Shown here: piece after piece, positions 52,190-61,079 of the stretch | Layout of the letters: each line of letters begins with the position of its first letter | Numbering within the stretch: the stretch's first letter is position 1 | Assembly (NCBI RefSeq): GCF_014170375.1 | Contig: NZ_LZZW01000018.1 | Span: forward strand, 62,001-126,000 | Direction: 5' to 3' | DNA length: 64,000 bases | Source: Variovorax sp. UMC13 | Lineage (GTDB): Bacteria > Pseudomonadota > Gammaproteobacteria > Burkholderiales > Burkholderiaceae_C | Notes under the pieces: generated by a model | The model's input: the letters and a program-made list of their open reading frames with translations, nothing else | Databases searched by the model: none | Told to the model about the DNA's origin: nothing | Position numbers and translations under genes: made by a program

Positions 52190-53935
52190 ATGCCTGCCCA
52201 GACCTTTCCCGAGTTCAGCACCAACTACCCGCTGCTGCTGACCACCTTCATGAAGCGACCGGTGCGCTACTACCCCGACCAGATCGGCGTGGTCTACCGC
52301 AACCACGTCAGCGGCGACTACCAGCGCTTCACCTGGCGCGCCTGGTACGAGCGCGTGTGCCAGCTGGCGCATGCGCTGCAGGGCCGGCTCCAGATCCAGC
52401 CGGGCACGCCCGGCGCGCTGGGCGACCGCGTGGGCACCATGGCCTACAACACCCACCGCCACCTCGAGCTCTACTACGCCGTGCCCTGCATCGGTGCCAC
52501 GCTGCACCCGATCAACATCCGGCTGTCCGAGGACCACATCGTCTACACGATCAACCACGCGCAGGACGCGGTGATCTTCGTCGACGACGTGGTGCTGCCG
52601 CTGCTGGAGAACATCTACGAGCGCATCAAGGACACGGTGAAGGTCTTCGTCTACATGTCGGACAAGCCCGGCCTGCCCGAGAGCAAGCTGCCCAACCTGA
52701 TCGAGTACGAGACGCTGATCGCGGGCGAAGCCAAGACTTTCGACTGGCCCTACCTGGCCGAGGACACCGTCGCCACGCTGTGCTACACGACCGGCACCAC
52801 CGGCCAGCCCAAGGGCGCGAACTTCACCCACCGCCAGCTCTACCTGATGACGCTGCACGGCATGGCGCGCCAGAGCATCGTCAACACGCCGGGCTTCGTC
52901 GCGGTCGAGCGGCTGGGCGAGAACGCGGTGCCCATGCTCAACACGCCGCTGTTCCACATCCACGGCTGGGGCGCGCCCTTCACCACGGTGTTCAGCGCGC
53001 AGAAGGTGGTGCTGCCCGGCACCTTCACCGTGCGCGGCTTCTGCGAGCTGGTCGACCGCGAGAAGGTCACCTCGGTGGGCATCGTGCCGACCATCGCGGC
53101 CATGCTGCTGGAGTTCAAGGACTTCGACAAGTACGACCTGAGCAGCCTGGTCAACGTGGGCGTGGGCGGCGGCGCGCTGCCGCTGGGCCTGAAGACCAAG
53201 CTCGAGAAGGCGATCCCGCATTTCCGCGCGGGCTCGGGCTACGGCATGACCGAGACCGCGCCGGTGTCGATCGGCGCCTTCGTCAAGAAGCACATGGTGC
53301 AGTGGCCCAAGGAGGCGATCGACGAGGTGATGGTCAAAACCGGGCTGCCGTCGCTGGGCCTCGAGGTCGAGGTGGTCGACGGCCAGGGCGTGCCCGTGCC
53401 GTGGGACAACAAGACCGTGGGCGAGATCGTGATCCGCGGCCCCTGGGTGATGAAGGAATACTACAAGGCGCCCGAGCGCACCGCCGAGGTCTGGTACGAC
53501 GGCTGGTTCCACACCGGCGACCTGGCCAAGGTCGACGAGGAGGGCTTCGTGATCATCGCCGACCGCCTCAAGGACGTGATCCGCAGCGGCGCCGAGATGG
53601 TGCCCACGGTGCTGCTCGAGAACCTGATCGCCATGGCCGATTTCGTGGTCGAGGCGGCGGTGGTCGGCGTGCCCGACCCGGTCTGGGGCGAGGTGCCGAT
53701 GGCGCTGGTGAGCCTGCGCCCGGGCTCTGACGCGACCGAGAACGACGTGGTCGACTTCCTGGTCACGCACGGCGTCGACACCGGGAAGATCACCAAGTGG
53801 ATGCTGCCGCGGCTGGTGGCGATCACGCCGGCGATCCCCAAGACCAGTGTCGGCAAGTACAACAAGAAGGCCATCCGGGACAACCTGCAGCAGTTCCTCG
53901 CGACCGCCAAGGACACCTCCCGCCAGCCAGCCTAA
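52190..53935 (+). CDS. Acyl-CoA ligase (PimA-like, AMP-forming)
   Basis: This 581-residue adenylate-forming enzyme starts at ATG 52190 behind GGAGA. It carries YTTGTTGQPKGANFTH (ATP loop), GSGYGMTETAP, the WYDGWFHTGDLAKV hinge and the C-terminal GKYNKKAI Lys. It would activate a fatty or dicarboxylic acid to its CoA ester for the beta-oxidation genes that follow. Gene order matches pimA in pim operons; the specificity is inferred. Confidence 0.82.
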   Translation: MPAQTFPEFSTNYPLLLTTFMKRPVRYYPDQIGVVYRNHVSGDYQRFTWRAWYERVCQLAHALQGRLQIQPGTPGALGDRVGTMAYNTHRHLELYYAVPCIGATLHPINIRLSEDHIVYTINHAQDAVIFVDDVVLPLLENIYERIKDTVKVFVYMSDKPGLPESKLPNLIEYETLIAGEAKTFDWPYLAEDTVATLCYTTGTTGQPKGANFTHRQLYLMTLHGMARQSIVNTPGFVAVERLGENAVPMLNTPLFHIHGWGAPFTTVFSAQKVVLPGTFTVRGFCELVDREKVTSVGIVPTIAAMLLEFKDFDKYDLSSLVNVGVGGGALPLGLKTKLEKAIPHFRAGSGYGMTETAPVSIGAFVKKHMVQWPKEAIDEVMVKTGLPSLGLEVEVVDGQGVPVPWDNKTVGEIVIRGPWVMKEYYKAPERTAEVWYDGWFHTGDLAKVDEEGFVIIADRLKDVIRSGAEMVPTVLLENLIAMADFVVEAAVVGVPDPVWGEVPMALVSLRPGSDATENDVVDFLVTHGVDTGKITKWMLPRLVAITPAIPKTSVGKYNKKAIRDNLQQFLATAKDTSRQPA

Positions 53936-53992
53936 GCGTTTCATGGCGGGCCGAGAGGTCCGTCCTTTTTCCACTCAGCGATGGTTTTTCAA

Positions 53993-54042
53993 GGCGCCCC
54001 GCGCGGGCGCCGGGGAGGCCTTGCGCCGAATTTCTCTGATCG
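53993..54042 (+). repeat. Intergenic hairpin plus CCGGGG motif, copy 1
   Basis: GGCGCCC (53993-53999) and GGGCGCC (54005-54011) form a perfect 7-bp stem with a 5-base loop, then CGGGGAGGCCTTGCGCC. A related hairpin and motif occur in two other gaps of this operon. There is no T tract at the stem, so it is not a standard terminator. Confidence 0.45.
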
Positions 54043-54079
54043 ACGTTTTTTCTCATTCATTGATTGACAGGAGCCAGAC

Positions 54080-55282
54080 ATGCGTGAAGCCGTGATCGTT
54101 TCGACCGCCCGTACCCCCATCGGCAAGGCCTTTCGGGGTGCGTTCAACAACACCCAGGCGCAGGAGCTCGGCGCGCATGCGATCTCGCATGCGGTCCAGC
54201 GCGCCGACATCGACCCCGCCTTGATCGAGGACGTGGTGATGGGCTGCGCGGCCCAGCAGGGCACCAGCGGCGGCAACACCGCGCGCCAGAGCCTGCTGCG
54301 CGCGGGCCTGCCGCAGACCGTCGCGGGCATGACCATCGACCGCATGTGCTCCTCGGGCCTGATGGGCATCGCCACCGCCGCCAAGCAGATCGTGGTCGAC
54401 GGCATGCAGGTGACCGTGGGCGGCGGGCTGGAGTCGATCTCGCTGGTGCAGTCGGGCAAGCCCAACACGCACCGGGCGCGCGACCCTTACCTGCAGGCCA
54501 ACATCCCGCAGCTCTACATGGCGATGATCGAGACGGCCGAGATCGTGGCCGAGCGCTACGGCATCTCGCGCGAGGAGCAGGACGCCTACGCGGTCGAGTC
54601 GCAGGCCCGCACCGCGCAGGCGCAGCGCGAGAAGCGCTTCGACGCCGAGATCGCGCCCATGTCGACGGTGATGACGCTCACCGACAAGGTCTCGGGCGCG
54701 GTGTCGGAGAAGCCCATGACCATCTCGGCCGACGAAGGCAACCGCCCCGGCACCACGCTGGAAGACCTGCAGAAGCTCAACCCGGTGTTCAAGGACGGCC
54801 AGGTGGTCAAGCAGGGCCGCTTCATCACCGCGGGCAATGCCTCGCAGCTGTCCGACGGCGCCTCGGCCATGGTGCTGATGGAGGCCCAGGAGGCCGAGCG
54901 CCGCGGCATGGCGCCGCTGGGCGCCTACCGCGGCATGGCCGTGGCCGGCTGCAACCCCGACGAGATGGGCATCGGGCCGGTGTTCGCGATCCCGAAGCTG
55001 CTCAAGCTGCACGGCCTGTCGATCGACGACATCGGCATCTGGGAGCTCAACGAGGCCTTCGCCTGCCAGGTGCTCTATTGCCGCGACAAGCTGGGCATCC
55101 CGAACGAGCGGCTCAACGTCTCGGGCGGCTCGATCTCCATCGGCCATCCCTTCGGCATGTCGGGCGCGCGCATGGCAGGCCATGTGCTGATCGAGGGCAA
55201 GCGCCGCGGCGCCAAGTACGGCGTGGTGACGATGTGCGTCGGCGGCGGCATGGGCGCGGCCGGGCTGTTCGAGATCTATTGA
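54080..55282 (+). CDS. Acetyl-CoA acyltransferase (thiolase, PimB-like)
   Basis: This 400-residue thiolase has the nucleophilic Cys in [10 protein letters not shown] near residue 90, the His motif [11 protein letters not shown] and the C-terminal Cys in MCVGGGMG. It would cleave 3-oxoacyl-CoA with CoA in the last step of each beta-oxidation cycle. It starts at ATG 54080 behind ACAGGAG, after a 144-base gap containing a hairpin. Confidence 0.88.
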   Translation: MREAVIVSTARTPIGKAFRGAFNNTQAQELGAHAISHAVQRADIDPALIEDVVMGCAAQQGTSGGNTARQSLLRAGLPQTVAGMTIDRMCSSGLMGIATAAKQIVVDGMQVTVGGGLESISLVQSGKPNTHRARDPYLQANIPQLYMAMIETAEIVAERYGISREEQDAYAVESQARTAQAQREKRFDAEIAPMSTVMTLTDKVSGAVSEKPMTISADEGNRPGTTLEDLQKLNPVFKDGQVVKQGRFITAGNASQLSDGASAMVLMEAQEAERRGMAPLGAYRGMAVAGCNPDEMGIGPVFAIPKLLKLHGLSIDDIGIWELNEAFACQVLYCRDKLGIPNERLNVSGGSISIGHPFGMSGARMAGHVLIEGKRRGAKYGVVTMCVGGGMGAAGLFEIY

Positions 55283-55308
55283 GCGACCGCATTCCACAGG
55301 AGACATCC

Positions 55309-57399
55309 ATGGCGAAGATCAACAACGTGACGAGCTATTCCACCATCGACGGCGTCGGTGTGATCGTGCTCGATTCCCCGCCCGTCAACGCGCTGTCGGC
55401 GGCGGTGCGCGACGGCATCCACACCGCGGCGCAGTCGGCGATCGCCGACCCCGCGGTGACGGCGATCGTGCTGCGCTGCGACGGCAGCACCTTCATCGCC
55501 GGCGCCGACATCACCGAGTTCGGCAAGCCACCGAGCGGCGTGGGCCTGGCCGAGGTGCTGCGCGTGCTGGAGGATTCCCCCAAGCCGGTGGTGGCCGCGA
55601 TCCACGGCACGGCGCTGGGCGGCGGGCTCGAGACCGCGCTGGTGTGCCACTACCGGATCGCCGTGCCCAGCGCGCGCATGGGCCTGCCCGAAGTGAACAT
55701 CGGCCTGCTGCCCGGCGCGGGCGGCACGCAGCGGCTGCCGCGCATCGTCGGGCCCGAGGTGGCGCTGGAGCTGATCACCTCGGGTGCGATGGTCAAGGCC
55801 GCCGACGCGCTGCAGAGCGGGCTGATCGACGAGCTCGCGCCGGAAGACGACCTGCAGGGCGCGGCGATCGCGCTGGCCCGGCGCGTGGTGGCCGAGAAGC
55901 GGCCGCTGCGCAAGGTGCGCGACCTGAACGAGAAGGTCGAGGCCGCGCGTGCGCGCCCCGAGATCTTCGACGCCTTCCGCCGGACCAACGCGAAGAAGTT
56001 TCGCGGCTTCGAGGCGCCCGAGAAGATCGTGCAGTGCATCGAGGCCGCGGTGCGCCTGCCTTTCGAAGAGGGCCTGCAGCTCGAGCGCCGGCTGTTCGCC
56101 GAACTGCTCAAGGGCGAGCAGTCGGCCGCGCAGCGCCACTACTTCTTCGCCTCGCGCCAGGCCTGGCAGGTGCCCGGACTGGCGAAGGACGCGGCGATCC
56201 TGCCGGTCAGGACGGTGGGCGTGATCGGCGCCGGCACCATGGGCGCGGGCATCGCGATGAACTTCCTCAACGTGGGCATCCCGGTCCACATCGTCGAGAC
56301 CCGGCAGGAGGCGCTGGACCGCGGCCTGAAGACCATTCGCACCAACTACGAGAACACCGCCAAGAAGGGGCGGCTCAAGGTCGAGGCGATCGAACAGCGC
56401 ATGGCGCTGGTCAGCGGCTCGCTGGCGCTGGAAGACCTGGCGCAGAGCGACCTGGTGATCGAGGCGGTGTTCGAGAACATGGAGGTGAAGAAGGACATCT
56501 TCGGCCGGCTCGACCGCATCGCCAAGCCCGGCGCCATCCTGGCGTCGAACACCTCGGCGCTGGACCTGAACCAGATCGCCTCGGCCACCATGCGGCCCGA
56601 ATCGGTGATCGGCCTGCACTTCTTCTCGCCGGCCAACGTGATGAAGCTGCTGGAAGTGGTGCGCGGCGACCAGACCTCCGACAGCGTGATCGCCACCTCG
56701 ATGCAGCTGGCGAAGAAGATCGGCAAGGTGGCGGTGCTGGTGGGCGTGTGCCAGGGCTTCGTCGGCAACCGCATCCTGGCGCAGCGCCAGCGCGAGGCCA
56801 ACCAGCTGATCCTCGAGGGCGCGATGCCCTGGGCGGTCGACCGCGTGCTCTACGGCTTCGGCTTCCCGATGGGGCCGTTCGCGATGAGCGACCTGGCCGG
56901 CCTGGACCTGGGCTGGAACAGGGAGAAGTCCTCGGGCTCGACCCTGCGCGAGGTGCTGTGCGAGATGGACCGGCGCGGCCAGAAGACCGGCGCCGGCTTC
57001 TACGACTACGACGAGAAGCGCACGGCCGTGCCGTCGAAGCTGGTCGAGGACGCGATCCGCGCCTTCGCGCAGAAGAAGGGCATCGCCACGCGCGAGATCT
57101 CCGACGAGGAGATCCTCGAGCGCTGCATCTACCCGATGGTCAACGAGGGCGCCAAGATCCTGGAGGAGGGCATCGCGATCCGCGCTTCGGACATCGACGT
57201 GGTCTGGGTCAACGGCTACGGCTGGCCGGTCTACCGCGGCGGCCCGATGGCCTACGGCGACGCCGTGGGCCTGCCCAAGGTGCTGGCCAAGATGCAGGAG
57301 TTCGAGTCCCGCTACGGGCCGCAGTTCAAGCCCTCGAAATTGCTCGAGGAACTGGTGGCCAGCGGCCGCAGGTTCAGTGACCTGAACACCACGAAATAA
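55309..57399 (+). CDS. Bifunctional enoyl-CoA hydratase/3-hydroxyacyl-CoA dehydrogenase (PimF/FadB-like)
   Basis: This 696-residue protein fuses a crotonase domain (about residues 1-190; glutamates in ALGGGLETAL and GLPEVNIGLLPGAGG) to a 3-hydroxyacyl-CoA dehydrogenase. The dehydrogenase has its NAD motif GVIGAGTMGAGI near residue 305, SNTSALDL, and the catalytic His in LHFFSPAN. Two C-terminal dehydrogenase domains follow. It performs hydration and NAD-dependent oxidation. The start is ATG 55309 behind ACAGGAG. Confidence 0.9.
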   Translation: MAKINNVTSYSTIDGVGVIVLDSPPVNALSAAVRDGIHTAAQSAIADPAVTAIVLRCDGSTFIAGADITEFGKPPSGVGLAEVLRVLEDSPKPVVAAIHGTALGGGLETALVCHYRIAVPSARMGLPEVNIGLLPGAGGTQRLPRIVGPEVALELITSGAMVKAADALQSGLIDELAPEDDLQGAAIALARRVVAEKRPLRKVRDLNEKVEAARARPEIFDAFRRTNAKKFRGFEAPEKIVQCIEAAVRLPFEEGLQLERRLFAELLKGEQSAAQRHYFFASRQAWQVPGLAKDAAILPVRTVGVIGAGTMGAGIAMNFLNVGIPVHIVETRQEALDRGLKTIRTNYENTAKKGRLKVEAIEQRMALVSGSLALEDLAQSDLVIEAVFENMEVKKDIFGRLDRIAKPGAILASNTSALDLNQIASATMRPESVIGLHFFSPANVMKLLEVVRGDQTSDSVIATSMQLAKKIGKVAVLVGVCQGFVGNRILAQRQREANQLILEGAMPWAVDRVLYGFGFPMGPFAMSDLAGLDLGWNREKSSGSTLREVLCEMDRRGQKTGAGFYDYDEKRTAVPSKLVEDAIRAFAQKKGIATREISDEEILERCIYPMVNEGAKILEEGIAIRASDIDVVWVNGYGWPVYRGGPMAYGDAVGLPKVLAKMQEFESRYGPQFKPSKLLEELVASGRRFSDLNTTK

Positions 57400-57424
57400 G
57401 TCCACGCAACGTCCGCTTCAGAGA

Positions 57425-57466
57425 CGGCCTTCGGGCCGCCTCCGGGGAAGGCTTTGCCCAATTTTT
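57425..57466 (+). repeat. Intergenic hairpin plus CCGGGG motif, copy 2
   Basis: CGGCC (57425-57429), a TTCG tetraloop and GGCCG (57434-57438) form a hairpin, followed by CCGGGGAAGGCTTTGCCC at 57442. It matches the layout of the gaps at 54.0 and 59.9 kb. Confidence 0.45.
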
Positions 57467-57483
57467 CAACCAAGGAGTCGATC

Positions 57484-58677
57484 ATGGATCTGGAGTACAA
57501 AGAGGAAGACCTTCGTTTTCGCGAAGAAGTGCAGACCTTCTTTCGCGAGAACGTGCCCAAGGAGCTCAGCGACAAGGTGCGCGCGCGCCGCCACCTGCAG
57601 CGCGAGGACGCGGTGCGCTGGCACAAGATCCTGGCCAAGAAGGGCTGGATCGCGCCGGGCTGGCCGGTGCAGTACGGCGGCACCGGCTGGAGCGCGATGC
57701 AGCGCCACATCTGGGCCGAGGAGTACGCGCTGGCCTATGCGCCGCCCACCCTGTCCTTCGGCCTGAACCTGCTGGCGCCGGTGCTGCTGGGCTTCGCCAG
57801 CGAGGAGCAGAAGCAGCACTACCTGCCGCGCATCTACAACGCCGAGGACTGGTGGTGCCAGGGCTACTCGGAGCCGGGCGCGGGCTCGGACCTGGCCTCG
57901 CTCAAGACCCGCGCGGTGCGCCAGGGCGACCACTACATCGTCGACGGCCAGAAGACCTGGACCACCCTGGGCCAGCACGCCGACATGATCTTCTGCCTGG
58001 TGCGCACCAGCACCGAAGGCACCAAGCAGTCGGGCATCTCCTTCCTGCTGATCGACATGAAGACGCCGGGCATCACGGTGCGCCCGATCATCACGCTGGA
58101 CGAGGCGCACGAGGTCAACGAGGTCTTCTTCGACAACGTGAAGGTGCCGGTGGCCAACCTGATCGGCGAGGAGAACAAGGGCTGGACCTACGCCAAGTAC
58201 CTGCTGGGCCACGAACGCACCGGCATCGCCGCCATCGGCAATTCCAAGCGCGAGCTCAAGGTGCTCAAGCGCCGCGCCACCCAGGCGCAGCGCAACGGAA
58301 AGCCGCTGCTGCAGGACCCGCATTTCGCCGCCCGCATCGCCGACGTCGAGATCGAACTGATGGCGCTGGAGATGACCGCGCTGGGCCTGGTGGCCGACGG
58401 CGCGAGCAGCAAGATCGGCCCCGAGGCCTCGCTGCTCAAGGTCAAGGGCACCGAGATCTCGCAGGCGATCAGCGAGATGCAGCTCGAGGCCGCCGGCCCG
58501 GGCGGGCTGGCCTTCGACCCCGAGTACCTCGACGGCAAGCGCGCGCATGCCATCACCGGCCAGGACGACATCGCGCCGCTGGCCGCGCACTACTTCAACC
58601 TGCGAAAGATCACGATCTTCGGTGGCTCCAACGAGGTCCAGCGCAACGTGATTTCCAAAATGATTCTGGGCCTTTAA
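57484..58677 (+). CDS. pimC: Acyl-CoA dehydrogenase, PimC-like large subunit
   Basis: This 397-residue flavoenzyme starts at ATG 57484 behind AAGGAG. It has the acyl-CoA dehydrogenase pattern GYSEPGAGSDLASL with the FAD-contacting TWTTLGQHADM, and ends IFGGSNEVQRNVISKMIL. The order ligase, thiolase, hydratase/dehydrogenase, two acyl-CoA dehydrogenases is that of the pimeloyl-CoA degradation operon. Its partner follows ten bases later. The pimC name rests on this synteny and resemblance. Confidence 0.8.
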   Translation: MDLEYKEEDLRFREEVQTFFRENVPKELSDKVRARRHLQREDAVRWHKILAKKGWIAPGWPVQYGGTGWSAMQRHIWAEEYALAYAPPTLSFGLNLLAPVLLGFASEEQKQHYLPRIYNAEDWWCQGYSEPGAGSDLASLKTRAVRQGDHYIVDGQKTWTTLGQHADMIFCLVRTSTEGTKQSGISFLLIDMKTPGITVRPIITLDEAHEVNEVFFDNVKVPVANLIGEENKGWTYAKYLLGHERTGIAAIGNSKRELKVLKRRATQAQRNGKPLLQDPHFAARIADVEIELMALEMTALGLVADGASSKIGPEASLLKVKGTEISQAISEMQLEAAGPGGLAFDPEYLDGKRAHAITGQDDIAPLAAHYFNLRKITIFGGSNEVQRNVISKMILGL

Positions 58678-58687
58678 GGAGACGACC

Positions 58688-59824
58688 ATGGACTTCCGCC
58701 TTTCCGAAGAACAGCAGCAGTTTTCCGACTCGCTGCGCCGCTGGATCGAAAAAGACTACGCCTTCGAGGCCCGCCAGAAGATCATCCATTCCGAGACCGG
58801 CACCTCCGCCTCGGCCTATGCCGCGCTGGCCGAACTCGGTGCGCTCGCGCTCGCGGTGCCCGAGGACGCGGGCGGCATGGGGGGCAGCTCCGAGGACCTG
58901 ATGATCGTGATGAAGGAGATCGGCCGCGGCCTGGTGGTCGAGCCCTATTTCGCGACCGTGCTCGCGGCCGAGTTCCTCAAGCTCGGCGGCGCCCACCCGG
59001 CGCTGCTGGAGCGCGTGGCCACGGGCGACGTCAAGCTGGCCTGCGCGCTCAACGAGAACGGCGCCGACCACGAGCTGTCCAACATCGGCACGCTCGCGCG
59101 CCAGGACGGCGAGGGCTTCGTGCTCGACGGCGCCAAGTGCGCGGTGGTGCACGGCGGCCAGGCCGAGGGCTTCGTGGTGTCGGTGCGCACCGCCGGCGAG
59201 AAGCGCGACCAAGCGGGCATCACGCTGCTGTACGTGCCGCGCAATACGCCGGGCCTGACGGTCACCGACTACCGCACCTTCGACGGCCAGCGCGGCGCCG
59301 ACCTGCGCTTCGAGAAGGTGCGCGTCGCCGCGTCGGATGCCATCGGTCCGGTGGGGCAGGGCTGGGAGACCCTGGAGGCCGTGACCGACTTCGGCGTGGC
59401 GCTGCTGTGTGCCGAGGCGGTCGGCGCGATCGAGGCGGCCAACGCGCTCACGCTCGACTACCTCAAGACGCGCAAGCAGTTCGGCGTGCCGATCGGCACC
59501 TTCCAGGTGCTGCAGCACCGCATGGCCGACATGTACATCCATCAGGAGCAGGCCCGGTCGATCACGATCCTGGCCGCGGTCAAGGTCCAGACCGCCTCGG
59601 CGGCCGAGCGGCGCAAGCTGGTCTCGGCGGCCAAGGTGCGCGTGGGCAAGGCTTTGAAATTCGTCGGCCAACAGGCCGTTCAGATGCACGGCGGAATGGG
59701 CATGACCAACGAGATGTCCATCTCACATTACTTCAAGCGGCTGACCGCCATTGAGATGACGCTGGGCAACACCGACTTCCACCGGAGTCGCTTCATCAGT
59801 CAGCCCGAGTTCGCGGCGCACTGA
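58688..59824 (+). CDS. pimD: Acyl-CoA dehydrogenase, PimD-like small subunit
   Basis: This 378-residue protein begins at ATG 58688 behind TAAGGAG, ten bases after its partner. It is a diverged acyl-CoA dehydrogenase with ALAVPEDAGGMGG near residue 57 and QMHGGMGMTNE near residue 330. Such paired, unequal subunits form heteromeric dehydrogenases for dicarboxyl-CoA, steroid side-chain or branched substrates. The operon context favours a pimeloyl-CoA-like substrate. Confidence 0.8.
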   Translation: MDFRLSEEQQQFSDSLRRWIEKDYAFEARQKIIHSETGTSASAYAALAELGALALAVPEDAGGMGGSSEDLMIVMKEIGRGLVVEPYFATVLAAEFLKLGGAHPALLERVATGDVKLACALNENGADHELSNIGTLARQDGEGFVLDGAKCAVVHGGQAEGFVVSVRTAGEKRDQAGITLLYVPRNTPGLTVTDYRTFDGQRGADLRFEKVRVAASDAIGPVGQGWETLEAVTDFGVALLCAEAVGAIEAANALTLDYLKTRKQFGVPIGTFQVLQHRMADMYIHQEQARSITILAAVKVQTASAAERRKLVSAAKVRVGKALKFVGQQAVQMHGGMGMTNEMSISHYFKRLTAIEMTLGNTDFHRSRFISQPEFAAH

Positions 59825-59848
59825 TTTTTTTCTCGTTGTCACGCGGCT

Positions 59849-59925
59849 GGGCCAGCGCCCGGGAAGACCGCGAGTGCGGAAGCGCTTGCTGGGCTTTCCG
59901 GGGCTGGCCTTTGTCCATTTGTTCG
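59849..59925 (+). repeat. Intergenic hairpin plus CCGGGG motif, copy 3
   Basis: GGGC-CAGC-GCCC (59849-59860) is a short hairpin, and CCGGGGCTGGCCTTTGTCC begins at 59898. The second part closely follows the motif at 57442. It precedes the porin gene. Confidence 0.35.
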
Positions 59926-59952
59926 CATCGATTTCAGTCAAGGAATTTCGTG

Positions 59953-60999
59953 ATGAAGAAAATGGTGGTGACTTGGATGGTGTTGGCGGCCTCGGCCGGC
60001 GCTGCGCACGCGCAGTCGTCGATCAGGTTCTCCGGCTCCGTCTACGGTGGGTTGGGTCTCAACAGCGGAGGGGATGGCGTGGTGCGCACGGCACTGACCG
60101 GCCCCTCGTCCTTCATGTTCAGCGGCCGGGAGGACCTGGGCGGCGGGCTGGCGGCGATCTTCAAGCTCGAGAACGGCTTCAATGCCGACACGGGCACGAT
60201 GGCCAGCGCGACGAGCTTCTTCGACAAGCAGGCCTTCGTCGGGCTGCAGGGGCCGTGGGGCACGGTGCGCGCGGGCCGGGTCTACACGCCGGCCTTCGCC
60301 ACGCTGGCGCTGGTGGCCGACCCCAGCGGCACCTACTCGGTGCTGACCAGCACGAACCTGATGGAAAGCCATGGCGTGCGGCTCAACAACGGCGTGATCT
60401 ACAACACGCCGGGCTTCGACCCCTGGACCTATGCGCGCAGCGGCTTCTACGGCGCGGTGGCGCATTACTTCGGGGAGTCGACCGAGGGCAGTTCGCGCAA
60501 CAACGCGACCGGCTGGAACGTGGGCTACGGCGAGGGACCGCTGGTGGTTGAGCTGTCGCACCAGGCGACCAACGCCTACACCTCGGTGACGCAGGACGTG
60601 GACTCGCGCAGCACCATCGTGGCGGCCAACTACGACTTCGACGTCGCGCGGGCCTACATCGCGTACTCGGAGAACTCGGCGCGCAACGCCGTGGGCGGCA
60701 TCAGGACCAAGGACAACAACGACCTGCTGCTCGGGGTCTACATCCCGATCGGGGTGTCGGCGGTGACCGTCTCCTACGTGCGCAAGAACGACAAGATGCC
60801 GGTCAACAACGATGCGTCGGTGATCGGTGCGACCTACGACTACTTCCTGTCGAAGCGCACCAAGTTCACCGTCGGCTACGCCAAGCTGCACAAGAAGAAC
60901 CCGGCGAGTCCGCAACGGCTGGCCAACGGCTACACCGGCACGACCGCGGCCAATGGCGGCACCTCGGCGGTGACGCTGGGCATCACGCACCGGTTCTAG
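59953..60999 (+). CDS. Gram-negative porin
   Basis: This 348-residue outer-membrane protein has a signal peptide ending AAHA-QSS, then SIRFSGSVYGGLGLNSG and SSFMFSGREDLGGGLAAIFKLENGF, the betaproteobacterial porin signature. It ends in a terminal Phe (TLGITHRF) for BAM recognition. It lies after the beta-oxidation genes and may admit their substrate. The start ATG 59953 has a weak AAGGAA site. Confidence 0.9.
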   Translation: MKKMVVTWMVLAASAGAAHAQSSIRFSGSVYGGLGLNSGGDGVVRTALTGPSSFMFSGREDLGGGLAAIFKLENGFNADTGTMASATSFFDKQAFVGLQGPWGTVRAGRVYTPAFATLALVADPSGTYSVLTSTNLMESHGVRLNNGVIYNTPGFDPWTYARSGFYGAVAHYFGESTEGSSRNNATGWNVGYGEGPLVVELSHQATNAYTSVTQDVDSRSTIVAANYDFDVARAYIAYSENSARNAVGGIRTKDNNDLLLGVYIPIGVSAVTVSYVRKNDKMPVNNDASVIGATYDYFLSKRTKFTVGYAKLHKKNPASPQRLANGYTGTTAANGGTSAVTLGITHRF

Positions 61000-61009
61000 A
61001 ACCGCTCTT

Positions 61010-61041
61010 CCGCCGGCATTCCGATCCAGGTCTGCCGGCGG
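61010..61041. terminator. Terminator hairpin between porin and TetR genes
   Basis: CCGCCGGCA (61010-61018) and TGCCGGCGG (61033-61041) form a perfect 9-bp stem with a 14-base loop, between convergent genes. The following TCTTCC is only a weak T tract, so efficiency is uncertain. Confidence 0.6.
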
Positions 61042-61079
61042 TCTTCCGAGCCGGCGTCAGGCCCGCCCGGTCGCGCGGC

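Noticed and set aside
51944..53974. 676-codon minus-strand open frame opposite the acyl-CoA ligase
   Set aside because: It is a shadow of a well-supported ligase, without start signals or recognisable domains.
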